Source: Hornefia porci (GTDB lineage Bacteria > Bacillota > Clostridia > Peptostreptococcales > Anaerovoracaceae). From it: a DNA stretch of 64,000 bases. Under the pieces are notes generated by a model. It was not told where the DNA came from, made no database searches, and saw only the letters and a program-made list of their open reading frames with translations. Location of the stretch: the NCBI RefSeq assembly GCF_001940235.1, contig NZ_MJIE01000001.1, positions 434,001-498,000 of the forward strand. The letters are read 5' to 3'. The translations under genes and the position numbers were made by a program. Positions 36,262 through 48,443 of the stretch are shown here, one piece after another. The stretch's first letter is position 1, and every line of letters begins with the position of its first letter.

Positions 36262-36945
36262 TCATTTTACGATTTCGACTATCTCATACTCTGTTCCAGG
36301 ATTTTTCTGAACGACTGTAAAGAATAACGTTTTGTGAATTAACTGATCCGGTTGCCGCGAATCGAAATATGTCGCGTACCTAAATCTCGGTACCTGATGA
36401 AATTGCGATACGGCAATATAATCTGAAACAGTAAAAACCCCAAACAATAGGACAACACTTGCGATAACACTCAATATGCGCAGGCTTCTCTTAACCACCA
36501 CAGGCTTAATCGTGAGATAAATTCCAATTACCATAATAATGCTTCCGATGATGGAATAAATACTTCCCCAACTGCTATCATTCGGAAAGATTGCCAAAGC
36601 CGAAACAATAATAAAAATTCCGAACACTGACATCAGATAGCCTATTACTTTTTGCTTTCCAACCTTTACTTCGTTTTTGCTGTATTCTGCCATTTTAATA
36701 GCAGTATCTCTTGTCTCTTGATTCATATTCTCGCTTTTCCTTTCTCCATCAATAATTTCAGGAATACTCACTTCATAAAAATCTGCGATTTCAACCAGCA
36801 TACTGATGTCCGGCATATTGCTTCCGGTCTCCCAACGAGATATTGTCCTGTTGGAAACGTTAAGCTGTTCAGCCAAATCCTCTTGCGTCAGATCCTTTTC
36901 TTTTCGGAGTTCTTTAAGGAAAGTTCCGATTTTACCTTGATCCAT
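36262..36945 (-). CDS. XRE-family regulator with C-terminal membrane domain
   Basis: A 227-residue protein. The HTH domain is at residues 4-60 (IGTFLKELRKEKDLTQEDLA, then EQLNVSNRTISRWETGSNMP). After a linker there are three to four hydrophobic segments (VIGYLMSVFGIFIIVSALAI, SIYSIIGSIIMVIGIYLTI, ILSVIASVVLLFGVFTV) and an extracytoplasmic tail. Start ATG 36945 follows AAAGGAGG. A membrane-tethered XRE regulator between virD4 and maff2 is unusual, because those two genes are normally adjacent. It is more AT-rich than its neighbours and looks acquired. Confidence 0.85.
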   Translation of the reverse strand: MDQGKIGTFLKELRKEKDLTQEDLAEQLNVSNRTISRWETGSNMPDISMLVEIADFYEVSIPEIIDGERKSENMNQETRDTAIKMAEYSKNEVKVGKQKVIGYLMSVFGIFIIVSALAIFPNDSSWGSIYSIIGSIIMVIGIYLTIKPVVVKRSLRILSVIASVVLLFGVFTVSDYIAVSQFHQVPRFRYATYFDSRQPDQLIHKTLFFTVVQKNPGTEYEIVEIVK

Positions 36946-37165
36946 GGGCTGCCTCCTTTCCACGTTACAATAAAGTTTGTCTGTACATCTTTACACGACA
37001 CAAAGCGAGAAATGCTGTTTTTTGGTGCCAGACAAACTTGTCTATCCGTCTTTTCGCGTCATTCAATGCTCAACGATTGATTATAAATATAGCACGGGAA
37101 TATGAACGGTTCTATCGCAGCTGTCTCTGAATAGAAACAGCGTTGACCTCCTTTCCCGCCGCGGA

Positions 37166-38938
37166 TCACGTAAGATCAGCGGCGTCGATCTCGTAGTAGT
37201 CAAAGACTTGATCTGGCTTGACAATAGGCGGGTGGCGCTTCCTGTAAGTTTCGATGTCGAAGGCGTTTTTCTTGTCGTAATCCGAAAGGTACTTGTAACG
37301 GGGGTGCTTCGTGATGTCGTACTTGTCGGAGAAAAACGGCCTGACGCCCCGGAGCTGCAAGATACACTTGCCGCCGTCCATGACGGCGATCTCATCCTGC
37401 GTCATCAGCTCCTTGCCTAACTTCTGATAGTTGAGGCTGTGGGAGATCTCCCTGCCCCGGTTTTCCCCAGTGTTGAAGCTGTCGATCGTCTCCTTGCCGA
37501 GAATTTCCGAGATTTCTTTCAGCGTCGTTTTCTCCTTGCCGCCGAGGAATAAGGTGCTGTCACAATTCCCCACGATGGTATCTGCGTTGTCCCTGTAGAT
37601 GGCTTTTAGCTGGCTCTGGCTCTGCAAGATGATAGAAGCCGAGATCTCCCGGCTTCGGATCGTGGCGATCAGCTTTTCAAACTTTGGGATCTGCCCGATG
37701 TTCGCGAACTCGTCCAAAAGACAGCGCACATGGACGGGGAGCCTCCCGCCGTACACGTCGTCCGCCTTATCACACAAGAGATTGAAAAGCTGTGTGTACA
37801 AGATGCTCACGACAAAATTGAAGGTGTCGTCGGTATCGGAGATGATAACGAACAGCGCCGTTTTCCTGTCGCCGATGGTGTCCAGCTCCATCTCGTCCGT
37901 TTCCATCAGTTCCCGCAGCTCTTTGATGTCAAAGGGGGCAAGGCGGGCACCGCAGGAGATGAGGATGGATTTTGCGGTTTTGCCCGCCGCCAGCTTGTAC
38001 TTGGCATACTGCTTCACGGCAAAGTGATCCGGGTCTTTTTCCGCAAGCCGCTCAAACATGAGATCGACGGGATTCTGGAAGTCCTCGTCATCTTCGCGGG
38101 CTTCGCTGGCGTTAATCATGTCAAGGAGCGTTGTAAAGTTCTTTTCTTCCTCCGGCGCTTCATACCAGATATAGCCGATCAGCGCCGTGTAGTAGAGGCG
38201 TTCCGCCTTCACCCAGAAATCTTCGCTTGCTTTTTCTCCCTCGCCCTTGGTGTTGGCGATGATGGTGTTGACCAGCTTCAGGATGTCTTTCTCGCTGCGG
38301 ATATACGAAAAGGGGTTGTACTTCATGCTCTTTTTGAAATTGATCGTATTTAAGACCTTGATCCGGTATTTGGCCCGCTGTAAGAGCTGGCCGCACTCCA
38401 CCAGCAAAGTCCCTTTCGGGTCAGTCACGACATAGCTGGAATGGAGCTGCATCAGGTTGGGTTTCACGAAAAATCTCGTCTTGCCGCTTCCGCTTCCGCC
38501 GATCACCAGCACGTTTTTGTTCCTTGCGTACTTCGGATCTTTGGGGCGGCTGCTCATCATCAGCCGTTCCGTCTGGGTCAGGATCACGTTGTTGTCAAAG
38601 ACGGGATCGATGTAGGGCTTTATATCTGCCGCCGTTCCCCATCGGGCCGATCCGTACTCAGTTCCTTTCCGATATTTCTTCGCGTTCCTGCCCTTGACAT
38701 AGACGATCAGGCGGATGATCACGGCACCGGCGATCCCGACCTCCAGATCCGTGAGGTGAAAGCTGGGCGCGGCGCTTGCAAACGCGGCGGCAAAGCCTTT
38801 CCCCAGATAGAGGAGCCTGCCGGAGAGATCGACGCCGGGGGCAAGCCGGAACGCCTGGGCTGCCTTGTCAAAGAGATAGACAAAGAACAGATACGGGAGG
38901 TTGGGGAGGACCCATTTTTTCAGCGTTTCTGTGTTCAT
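37166..38938 (-). CDS. virD4: VirD4-like type IV coupling protein
   Basis: A 590-residue coupling protein (TraG/VirD4). Two N-terminal hydrophobic regions (about residues 10-90) anchor it in the membrane. The cytosolic ATPase has Walker A VIGGSGSGKTRFFVKPNLMQ (about 145-164), the block SSYVVTDPKGTLLVECGQLL and Walker B CLLDEFANIGQIPKFEKLIA, then ILQSQSQLKAIYRDNADTIV. It brings the relaxase-DNA complex to the T4SS. It shares four bases with the PcfB stop. Confidence 0.96.
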   Translation of the reverse strand: MNTETLKKWVLPNLPYLFFVYLFDKAAQAFRLAPGVDLSGRLLYLGKGFAAAFASAAPSFHLTDLEVGIAGAVIIRLIVYVKGRNAKKYRKGTEYGSARWGTAADIKPYIDPVFDNNVILTQTERLMMSSRPKDPKYARNKNVLVIGGSGSGKTRFFVKPNLMQLHSSYVVTDPKGTLLVECGQLLQRAKYRIKVLNTINFKKSMKYNPFSYIRSEKDILKLVNTIIANTKGEGEKASEDFWVKAERLYYTALIGYIWYEAPEEEKNFTTLLDMINASEAREDDEDFQNPVDLMFERLAEKDPDHFAVKQYAKYKLAAGKTAKSILISCGARLAPFDIKELRELMETDEMELDTIGDRKTALFVIISDTDDTFNFVVSILYTQLFNLLCDKADDVYGGRLPVHVRCLLDEFANIGQIPKFEKLIATIRSREISASIILQSQSQLKAIYRDNADTIVGNCDSTLFLGGKEKTTLKEISEILGKETIDSFNTGENRGREISHSLNYQKLGKELMTQDEIAVMDGGKCILQLRGVRPFFSDKYDITKHPRYKYLSDYDKKNAFDIETYRKRHPPIVKPDQVFDYYEIDAADLT

Positions 38939-39420
38939 CGCTCGATCCTCCTGTCCTTGTTTTTTACTTTTGCCCGCTCCGCGTTCTTCTGCCGGGAGAT
39001 CGTCTTAAATGCTGCCAGTGCTTTTGTAAGGGACGGCTTTTTCTCCTGCGTCAGCTTCTTTGCGGAAAACTCCTTAAAAGCGGACATGAGGACGTCCGAA
39101 TCCCGTCCCTTGAAGAACACCAGGTAGCGGGGAGGGCTTTCGCTCACGTCCTTTTTCAGCGCGTAGTCGATCCCGTATTTCTTCGCTGTGCTTTCAAAGG
39201 CTTTGATATTGTCCCCGGTGATCTCGATATTGGAGACACCGGCGTTCTGCCGCATGAGCTGTTTTAGGGTCTGCTTTCCATGCGGGAGCTGTTTCTGCTT
39301 TCTCAGATCCTTTTCCATTTCGGCAAGAAAGCGCCTGACCGCCCTCTGCAAGACCTCCGCGGTGATCTTCGCGCCCTTGATATACAGGGCGATCACTTTT
39401 TCATTGACTTCATCCTGCAT
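38935..39420 (-). CDS. PcfB family protein (DUF3801)
   Basis: A 161-residue protein: LYIKGAKITAEVLQRAVRRF then QLMRQNAGVSNIEITGDNIK, FESTAKKYGIDYALKKD and YLVFFKGRDSDVLMSAFKEF, the DUF3801 layout. A basic tail follows. In pCF10, PcfB-like proteins work with the coupling protein in substrate recruitment. The gene overlaps virD4 by four bases, consistent with such a link. Confidence 0.9.
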   Translation of the reverse strand: MQDEVNEKVIALYIKGAKITAEVLQRAVRRFLAEMEKDLRKQKQLPHGKQTLKQLMRQNAGVSNIEITGDNIKAFESTAKKYGIDYALKKDVSESPPRYLVFFKGRDSDVLMSAFKEFSAKKLTQEKKPSLTKALAAFKTISRQKNAERAKVKNKDRRIER

Positions 39421-39456
39421 CCGAGACCTCCTTTCTCAGCTTCTTGCAGTCATCTG

Positions 39457-39669
39457 TCAGACCCGTACCCGGAGCCCGTTCAGGTCCTTTGTCCGGATCC
39501 CGGCCAGATACCAGTTGTCGCCGTACTCCATGCGGGCGGGCTTCCACTTACCGCGGGTAAAGACTTCCAGACAGTCCCCGCAGTCCAGCACGCCGTAATA
39601 CTCGGCCAGGTCAAAGCGGATGTCATAGCGATCCCGGTATTCGTCAAAGATCAAGGTTCCCTGTCTCAT
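39457..39669 (-). CDS. DUF5348 domain protein
   Basis: A 70-residue protein with GTLIFDEYRDRYDIRFDLAE then YYGVLDCGDCLEVFTRGKWK and NWYLAGIRTKDLNGLRVRV, the pattern of the small DUF5348 family in Firmicutes mobile elements. It sits between repA and pcfB. Function unknown. Confidence 0.8.
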   Translation of the reverse strand: MRQGTLIFDEYRDRYDIRFDLAEYYGVLDCGDCLEVFTRGKWKPARMEYGDNWYLAGIRTKDLNGLRVRV

Positions 39670-39681
39670 GTGCTGCCCTCC

Positions 39682-40617
39682 TTACAGGCTGTCATTGCCG
39701 CTATAGGAATAGTCCGGCTGCGTGGATCTCTGCCGGCTGAACGCGCCTCCTCCGTACAGGTCGTGATTGACAAGTGCGGTGTAGTAGCTGTCGATCGTGG
39801 ACGGGGCGTTGAACAGCGCCGCCTTTAGATACTGCTTGATGTTCCGGATCTCTGTCGTGTTTTCCCCCATGCAGTCCAGGACAAATCGGATATGTTCGCT
39901 GTCCAGCTTCATGAACTTGGCTTTCACCAGCTCTGCCGGATAGTCATCCCCGGCGATCCGGATCTTTTTTCTTGAGGAACAGACGGTCTCAAGGATCAGG
40001 TCAACGATCTCATTCAGCCGTTCCCTGTCCATCTGCTTGTCCTGCATGAGGAAGCTGTACTCGATGTTGTCCTTGATGATCTCCTCATAGACCTTGTAGG
40101 CGTCATTCGGTTCCGTTCGCTTCCCTTCCAGCGGCTCTGCCGCAGCCTCTTTTGCGGGAGAGGGGACAGGAGCACGGAAAGGATCGGAATCGGTATTTGA
40201 TCCATCTTTATTTTTTGGATCGGTAATTAGTTTCTCTTTATTTAATTGCATTGGATTTTCCGATACCGGATCATCCGATGTCGGATCTTCCAATACCGGT
40301 TTTACCGATGTTGGATTTTCCAACACCGGCTGTTCATAGATGGTATAGATCATTTCCGCCATTTTTCCGTTTGTGTCCCGGCTCTGGCTGCGGCGGATAT
40401 ATCCGGTCTTTTCCAGTTCCCAGACAGCAGTGCGGATCGCGTCAATGCTTTCCCGGTTGATATGGGACAGCCCGGCAAGGGTATAGTCCCAGTCCTCCGG
40501 AAGTGAAAGCATCTGGGACAGCAGCCCCTTTGCCTTTAGGGAAAGCTCCCTGTTTCGCAGGTGATGATTGCTCATCACGGTATAGCCCTTGTTTTTCTCC
40601 ACTCGGAATACTGCCAT
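39682..40617 (-). CDS. repA: RepA-like replication initiator (replication initiator protein A, DUF6017)
   Basis: A 311-residue initiator. The N-terminal RepA_N-like winged helix covers about residues 1-90 (GYTVMSNHHLRNRELSLKAK, then GLLSQMLSLPEDWDYTLAGL and ESIDAIRTAVWELEKTGYI). A linker carries degenerate repeats of the type PVLENPTSVK-PVLEDPTSDD-PVSENP. The C-terminal DUF6017-like domain (about 190-300) has ELVKAKFMKLDSEHIRFVLD and NIKQYLKAALFNAPSTID. Start ATG 40617 follows AGGAGGTAAG. It heads the conjugation operon; a copy of the initiator-associated repeat lies upstream, suggesting autonomous replication of the excised element. Confidence 0.88.
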   Translation of the reverse strand: MAVFRVEKNKGYTVMSNHHLRNRELSLKAKGLLSQMLSLPEDWDYTLAGLSHINRESIDAIRTAVWELEKTGYIRRSQSRDTNGKMAEMIYTIYEQPVLENPTSVKPVLEDPTSDDPVSENPMQLNKEKLITDPKNKDGSNTDSDPFRAPVPSPAKEAAAEPLEGKRTEPNDAYKVYEEIIKDNIEYSFLMQDKQMDRERLNEIVDLILETVCSSRKKIRIAGDDYPAELVKAKFMKLDSEHIRFVLDCMGENTTEIRNIKQYLKAALFNAPSTIDSYYTALVNHDLYGGGAFSRQRSTQPDYSYSGNDSL

Positions 40618-40651
40618 AGTCTTACCTCCTGAAATATTGATCCTGTTACGC

Positions 40652-40765
40652 AATAGAACGGTGATTCCCGGGGAAAAGGAATAAACCTTTTGCCTCGCTG
40701 CAATCGCGCCCGGAAAACGGCTTCTGGCAAGACAGAAATGCCGCCCAATGCGTAACAAGGGGCAT
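40652..40765. repeat. initiator-associated degenerate repeat, copy B
   Basis: Begins CAATAGAACGGTGATTCCCG then GGGAAAAGGAATAAACC, continues with GCGCCCGGAAAACGGC and ends GCGTAACAAGGGG. It aligns over its whole length with copy C at 12166-12275 in the same orientation. Confidence 0.65.
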
Positions 40766-40772
40766 AAAAATA

Positions 40773-40802
40773 GCGGCATAGATCTCTGATGTTCTATGCC
40801 GC
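40773..40802 (-). terminator. hairpin upstream of repA
   Basis: Perfect arms GCGGCATAG (40773-40781) and CTATGCCGC (40794-40802), followed on the minus strand by TATTTTTAT. It may insulate repA from transcription entering from the chromosome. Confidence 0.7.
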
Positions 40803-40810
40803 CGATAGAT

Positions 40811-40850
40811 CGAAAAAGGAATGTCACCTTTTGGAAACATCCCTTTTTCG
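40811..40850. terminator. second hairpin near the element edge
   Basis: Arms CGAAAAAGGAATG (40811-40823) and CATCCCTTTTTCG (40838-40850) pair with one mismatch; T/A-rich arms fit a bidirectional terminator. Confidence 0.6.
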
Positions 40851-40932
40851 CTCACTTATTCGATTTTCAGTTTTGACCTGCTTGTCCGCTGCCAGTAAAA
40901 ACGCTGATTTTACTGCATTTCTTCATGTTTTC

Positions 40933-41325
40933 TTATGTCAGCATAACATCTATAAGAAGTGTAAGAAAATACGGGGTTGAGAATGTAAAGTCCAGATCAT
41001 TCGCCTCGCCCTCGAAGCTACGGTCAAGTTGGATAAGCATCTTTCTCTCATTGAAATTCACGACATAGTCTGTATTCCAGATACGCCCGTTATCTTCGAC
41101 CTTTTCATATCTTACAGCAACGGTATTCCCATTCCTGTATTCTTCAATGTCAAGCCAACATTCATCGCTTTCATATTTTACGTTCATAGTCTTGCCATCC
41201 CACTCAAGTCCTGGAATGACATTTTCCTCGTGCTGGCTTTCCTGGTTCCACTTTATTACCAGCTCTACAAATTTCTCCTTTGTAAGAGTGTCATTGACAT
41301 CAAGCATCGTTGAGTAAAGTATCAT
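40933..41325 (-). pseudogene. conserved hypothetical protein, N-terminal fragment
   Basis: A 130-residue acidic product (MILYSTMLDVNDTLTKEKFV, then ECWLDIEEYRNGNTVAVRYE and DYVVNFNERKMLIQLDRSFE). It begins with a good ribosome binding site (AAGGAGGG) and a candidate promoter further upstream. From memory, similar proteins continue well past the STPYFLTLLI segment, where this frame stops within a few codons. The break coincides with the start of the element's non-coding edge, so it is probably truncated by the insertion. Confidence 0.5.
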
Positions 41326-41545
41326 AGAATAAACCCTCCTTGGCAGTTCGCCACACTGTAGCTAAGTATCTATTCTCATAATCCCCACCTTGGATGAATG
41401 TCCCCCCGGCTTCAAACTAAACATTACACCTACTGCAATCGTTATCGAATATATTCTGTTATATTATAACTATTAATCTAAATAAATAAAAGATAGTGTC
41501 AAGATTTTTTCGCAAATTCAATTTCAGCCACCGGATTCCTGGTAG
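41326..41545. promoter_or_regulatory. AT-rich upstream region with candidate minus-strand promoter
   Basis: On the minus strand TTGACA (41498-41503 area) is followed at about 16-17 bases by TAGATT, then further TATAAT-like sequence, and leads to the gene starting at 41325. No gene is seen here. Confidence 0.4.
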
Positions 41546-41761
41546 TTAGCCGGCAGACGCCTCAGCCGTTTCAGTATTGTTCATAAGTTCCATCTGGAAC
41601 AGATGATCCATGTTGAGATACCGCTTGGTTCCCCAATCCGAAGCCGCTACATAACGAAGTCTGGCGCAAACCAGCATCAGAGCACTTTGCCCGTCTGGAA
41701 ACGCCCCGATTGCCTTGGTACGCCGCTTGATTTCCCGGTTGACTCGCTCGGTTACATTGTT
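41546..41761 (-). pseudogene. IS256/mutator-family transposase, C-terminal remnant
   Basis: About 72 codons ending at TAA 41546-41548 read NNVTERVNREIKRRTKAIGA, then FPDGQSALMLVCARLRYVAA and WGTKRYLNMDHLFQM, the characteristic C-terminus of mutator-type transposases. The upstream part is absent; sequence similarity stops at about 41761. No terminal repeat was found. Confidence 0.88.
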
Positions 41762-41774
41762 GATATTACACTAA

Positions 41775-41824
41775 ATTATAATAAAGCAGCCGATTACCCA
41801 TTCAATTAGCAAGCGGCTTTGTCA
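41775..41824 (-). terminator. weak candidate terminator after rlmD
   Basis: On the minus strand AAAGCCG...CGGCTGCTTTATTAT gives a short stem with a large loop and a T-rich tail. Confidence 0.35.
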
Positions 41825-44827
<3,003 letters not shown>

Positions 44828-44921
44828 TTCAACCTTCCTTTTCTATCGATGCACCCACCGATAAACCTTATAAAACTAGCCCATATTGCTGCTCACGGTC
44901 TTCTGCGGAACCGCGCGGTAT

Positions 44922-45968
44922 CTATTCGATCAGCATGGCGTCACCGTAGCTGAAAAAACGATATTGCTTTTCCACCGCCTCTCGGTACGCCTCCAGAATC
45001 TTCTCCCGGTCGTACAGCGCGGAAACCAGCATGATCAGCGTGGATTTCGGCAGATGGAAATTCGTGATCAGCGCATCCACGATTTTGTACTCGTATCCGG
45101 GATAGATGAAAATTCCGGTGCTCCCGTGCCCCGCCTTCACCAGATAACGGCCGCAGGCTTCATCATAGAAGGCCGCGCTTTCCAGCGTTCTGGTCGAGGT
45201 GGTGCCGACCGAGACAATGCGGCCGCCTGCGCGGATCGTCTCGTTGATTACGGAGGCAGTGTCCTCGTCCACAAAATATTCTTCGAAGTGCATCTGATGC
45301 TCCTCGATGTTTTCGCACTTCACTGGGCGGAATGTTCCGATTCCGACATGGAGAGTCACATACGCAAGCTTCACGCCCTTTTCCTGCGCCTTCCTGAGCA
45401 GTTCCTCAGTAAAGTGAAGTCCTGCCGTAGGTGCCGCCACGGATCCGTCCACCCGGCTGTACACCGTCTGATACATATCCCGGTCCTCATCAGTGCTCTC
45501 CCTCTCAATGTACGGCGGAAGCGGCATTTTCCCGAGTTCCTCCAGACGTTCCATGAAAATCCCGTCATAGCGAAAACGGACCTTTCTCGTTCCTCCTTCG
45601 CTGTAATCCAGAATTTCCGCCCGCAGTCCGCCCTCGCCGAAACTGACGGAATCTCCGGGCTTCAGGCGCCGCCCCGGACGGACCAGTGTTTCCCACACAT
45701 CGCCTTCAATCCTTTTGCTCAGCAGGAACTCGACGTGCGCGCCGGTTCCCTCCTTCTGTCCGAACAGGCGAGCCGGGATCACCCTGGAATCATTCAGGAC
45801 GAGACAGTCCGTCGGCTTCAGATGCTCCAGTATGTCGTAAAAATGCTGATGAAGGATCGTTCCGTGCTCGCGGTTCAGAACCATCAGCCGGCAGTGATCC
45901 CGCTGCTGCTCCGGAGTCTGAGCGATCAGCTCCTTCGGCAGCTCATAATCAAAGTCTTCTATTCTCAT
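44922..45968 (-). CDS. queA: S-adenosylmethionine:tRNA ribosyltransferase-isomerase
   Basis: A 348-residue QueA that forms epoxyqueuosine on tRNA. Family motifs include [79 protein letters not shown] and [18 protein letters not shown]. It forms the queuosine pathway with tgt, one gene away. The length is usual. Confidence 0.96.
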   Translation of the reverse strand: MRIEDFDYELPKELIAQTPEQQRDHCRLMVLNREHGTILHQHFYDILEHLKPTDCLVLNDSRVIPARLFGQKEGTGAHVEFLLSKRIEGDVWETLVRPGRRLKPGDSVSFGEGGLRAEILDYSEGGTRKVRFRYDGIFMERLEELGKMPLPPYIERESTDEDRDMYQTVYSRVDGSVAAPTAGLHFTEELLRKAQEKGVKLAYVTLHVGIGTFRPVKCENIEEHQMHFEEYFVDEDTASVINETIRAGGRIVSVGTTSTRTLESAAFYDEACGRYLVKAGHGSTGIFIYPGYEYKIVDALITNFHLPKSTLIMLVSALYDREKILEAYREAVEKQYRFFSYGDAMLIE

Positions 45969-46071
45969 ACTTTTCTCATGCTTTCTTCGTTACTCTCTCC
46001 GTATTGCCTGTCACAAGTCCCGTATTGCTGCGGAAATCCGCAAGGCTGTACCCGCCGCGCTTTTCACGGCG

Positions 46072-47153
46072 CTACAGAAACTTGATCTGCGCATCTTTTT
46101 CTTCACCTTCCCCGGCGTGCTCTTCCTCCTCTGAGAATTCACGGCGGTCGTCCTCATAGGGATATCTCAGACCCATATGCTCATATCCCAGCCGGGAGAC
46201 CATGCGTCCCTTCTGGGTGCGGTAGAGCAGTCCGGTCTGGATCAGATATGGTTCATAGGCGTCCTCTATGGTGATTCGCTCCTCCCCGATAGAGGCTGCG
46301 ATTGTATCGATACCCACCGGTCCGCCGCCGAACCGGTCGATGATTGTAGACAGGATCTCACGGTCCAGACGCTCCAGTCCCAGACTGTCCACCCCAAGCG
46401 CTTTCAGCCCTTCCTTTGTTATCGCCAGATCGATCCGCCCGTTCCCCGCACCTGGGAGAAATCTCGGATCCGCTTCAGAAGACGGTTCGCGATGCGGGGA
46501 GTCCCCCGTGAACACTGCGCCATCAGAAGCGTCGCGTCCTCGTCGATCTCCACGCCCATCAGCCGCGCCGAACGCCTGATGATGTCCGCCAGTTCTTCCT
46601 TTTTATAAATCTCAAACTTGCTGATGACTCCGAACCGGTCCCGCAGCGGGGCTGACAGACTGCCCGCGCGGGTCGTCGCACCGATCAGCGTGAAACGGGC
46701 GATATCCAGACGAATAGACCGGGCGGACGGTCCCTTTCCGATGATGATGTCCAGTGCGTAGTCCTCCATGGCGGAATACAGCACCTCCTCCACACTGCGG
46801 TTCAGCCGGTGGATTTCATCAATGAACAGAACGTCGTTATCGTTCAGATTGGTCAGAATCGCCGCCAGATCTCCGGCTCGCCCGATCGCTGGACCGGAGG
46901 TAATCTTAATATCCACGCCCAGCTCGTTTGCGATGATTCCCGCCAGCGTCGTCTTGCCGAGTCCCGGGGGGCCGTAGAACAAAACATGATCCAGGGGCTC
47001 TCCCCGCAGTTTCGCCGCTTCAATAAAGACTTTCAGGTTGCCCTTGGCGTCCGTCTGTCCGATAAAATCCTCCAGATGCTGCGGCCGCAGGAGAACCTCC
47101 TGCCCGGCCTCCGCAGCGCCCGCACTGGATTGCGTAATTCTCTCTGATTCCAT
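46072..47153 (-). pseudogene. ruvB: Holliday junction branch-migration ATPase RuvB, single-base frameshift
   Basis: The N-terminal 237 codons are intact: Walker A in [20 protein letters not shown], Walker [21 protein letters not shown], sensor [21 protein letters not shown] and [17 protein letters not shown]. At about 46443-46447 the reading frame breaks: QVRG should run into [19 protein letters not shown], but one base is missing, so the normal frame ends early with TGGSIWR. The rest (ruvB C-terminal wHTH) is present in another frame, ending at 46072. With the missing base restored the protein would be 360 residues. This is either a real mutation or a sequence error. Confidence 0.92.
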
Positions 47154-47168
47154 GATCTGCTCGCTCCG

Positions 47169-47762
47169 TTACATCTGCTTCAACGCGTTTTTAATATATT
47201 CCTCCGCACTGAGTCCCTCTGCTCCAACCTTTCCTACCGCGTTTTCCGCTTCGCTCCTGCTGTATCCCAGGGCCATCAGCGCATTCACCGCTTCGGAACG
47301 TTCACTGGTGAATACCGCAGTGCCCTCCGCGGCAGACTCCGGACTGAATTCACCGAAATCTCCCACCTTGTCCTTCAGATCCAGAATCACGCGTTCCGCG
47401 GTCTTCTTTCCCACGCCGCTGGCCGCCGAAACAGCCTTTGTATCCCCGGCCGCAATCGCTCTGCGGAGCTCCATCTGAGGCAGAATCCCCATAATAGACA
47501 TCCCTGCCTTGGCGCCCACGCCGTTCACCGTGATCAGGAGGCGGAAAAGTTCCAGCTCATCCCTGCTCTCAAAGCCGTACAGACTCATATCATCCTCTCT
47601 GACGATCATCAGAGTATATACCTTCACCTCAGCGCCTTCAGGATTCTTATACAGTCCGGAATTCGCGGGAAGGCTGACCAGAAATCCGATGCCGGACGCG
47701 GTTTCGATCACTGCGGTCCCGTCCGGATTCGGATGAAAGCTTCCCCTTAGAAAACGTATCAT
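47169..47762 (-). CDS. ruvA: Holliday junction branch-migration protein RuvA
   Basis: A 197-residue RuvA. Domain I (OB fold) begins MIRFLRGSFHPN and includes YGFESRDELELFRLLITVNG; the HhH region carries VGAKAGMSIMGIL and VSAASGVGKKTAERVILDLK; domain III (RSEAVNALMALGYSRSEAEN) binds RuvB. It starts within the end of ruvC (four-base overlap) and precedes ruvB by 15 bases. Confidence 0.95.
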   Translation of the reverse strand: MIRFLRGSFHPNPDGTAVIETASGIGFLVSLPANSGLYKNPEGAEVKVYTLMIVREDDMSLYGFESRDELELFRLLITVNGVGAKAGMSIMGILPQMELRRAIAAGDTKAVSAASGVGKKTAERVILDLKDKVGDFGEFSPESAAEGTAVFTSERSEAVNALMALGYSRSEAENAVGKVGAEGLSAEEYIKNALKQM

Positions 47763-48280
47763 ATTATCCTTTTCATTCCTCTCTTTTTCAGTTTCTCCAG
47801 CCTCTGAACGGCTCCCGCCGAATGGCCGTGGCAGATTGCGGCGGCAACCGCATCCGCTGTATCGTCCGGCCTGGGAACCTGCTCCAGATTCAGAATGGTC
47901 TTGACCATGGCCTGAACCTGTTTTTTGTCCGCGCGGCCGTATCCCACCAGCGCCTGCTTGATCTGAAGCGGCGTATATTCATACACGTCCAGGCCTCCGT
48001 TGACGCACGCCAATATGGCGACGCCTCTGGCCTCCCCGACATGAATTACCGTCTTCGCGTTGTTATTAAAAAACAGTTCTTCTATGGACGCTTCCTCCGG
48101 GCGGTACCTCTCGATGACGGCCGTAAGCTCCGAATACAGATGCCGGAGCCGAAGAGGCATCTCCACTCCCGCATCGGTTGTAATTGAGCCGTAGTCAACG
48201 GCTCTGAAGCGGTTCCCCTTCATATCCAGTACGGACCATCCCATGATTGCGTAGCCCGGGTCGATTCCAAGTATTCTCAT
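47759..48280 (-). CDS. ruvC: Holliday junction resolvase RuvC
   Basis: A 173-residue RuvC. The catalytic acidic residues appear in LGIDPGYAIMGWSV (Asp7), SIEELFFNNNAKTVIHVGEA (Glu), and near the C-terminus RPDDTADAVAAAICH (Asp pair). It cleaves Holliday junctions with RuvAB. It heads the ruvCAB unit and diverges from argR. Confidence 0.95.
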   Translation of the reverse strand: MRILGIDPGYAIMGWSVLDMKGNRFRAVDYGSITTDAGVEMPLRLRHLYSELTAVIERYRPEEASIEELFFNNNAKTVIHVGEARGVAILACVNGGLDVYEYTPLQIKQALVGYGRADKKQVQAMVKTILNLEQVPRPDDTADAVAAAICHGHSAGAVQRLEKLKKRGMKRII

Positions 48281-48443
48281 CCGTTACCTCTCCTGCTTTG
48301 ACTGTTTCATCAATTATACTATAAGAACAGATGTTTGTCTATCCTGGGATAATAATTAGCATTCCATTTTTTGCATAATTGTGCTATAATATTCACATAT
48401 TACCGATTTGTACAATTCTTTTTCGATAATCGGGGAGGAAATT
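48281..48443 (+). promoter_or_regulatory. ruvC-argR divergent promoter region
   Basis: A TATAAT at 48385-48390 with a weak -35 (TTCCAT, 17 bases upstream) is the best candidate for argR. The AT-rich stretch around it could hold operator sites for ArgR itself, but no clear ARG box was established. Confidence 0.5.

Larger units (their letters stand above)
40618..40932. other. upstream region of repA and likely right edge of the outer element
   Basis: Holds the repeat copy B and two hairpins, and no gene. The upstream end joins a truncated chromosomal gene near 40933-40950, which is a plausible boundary. Confidence 0.55.
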
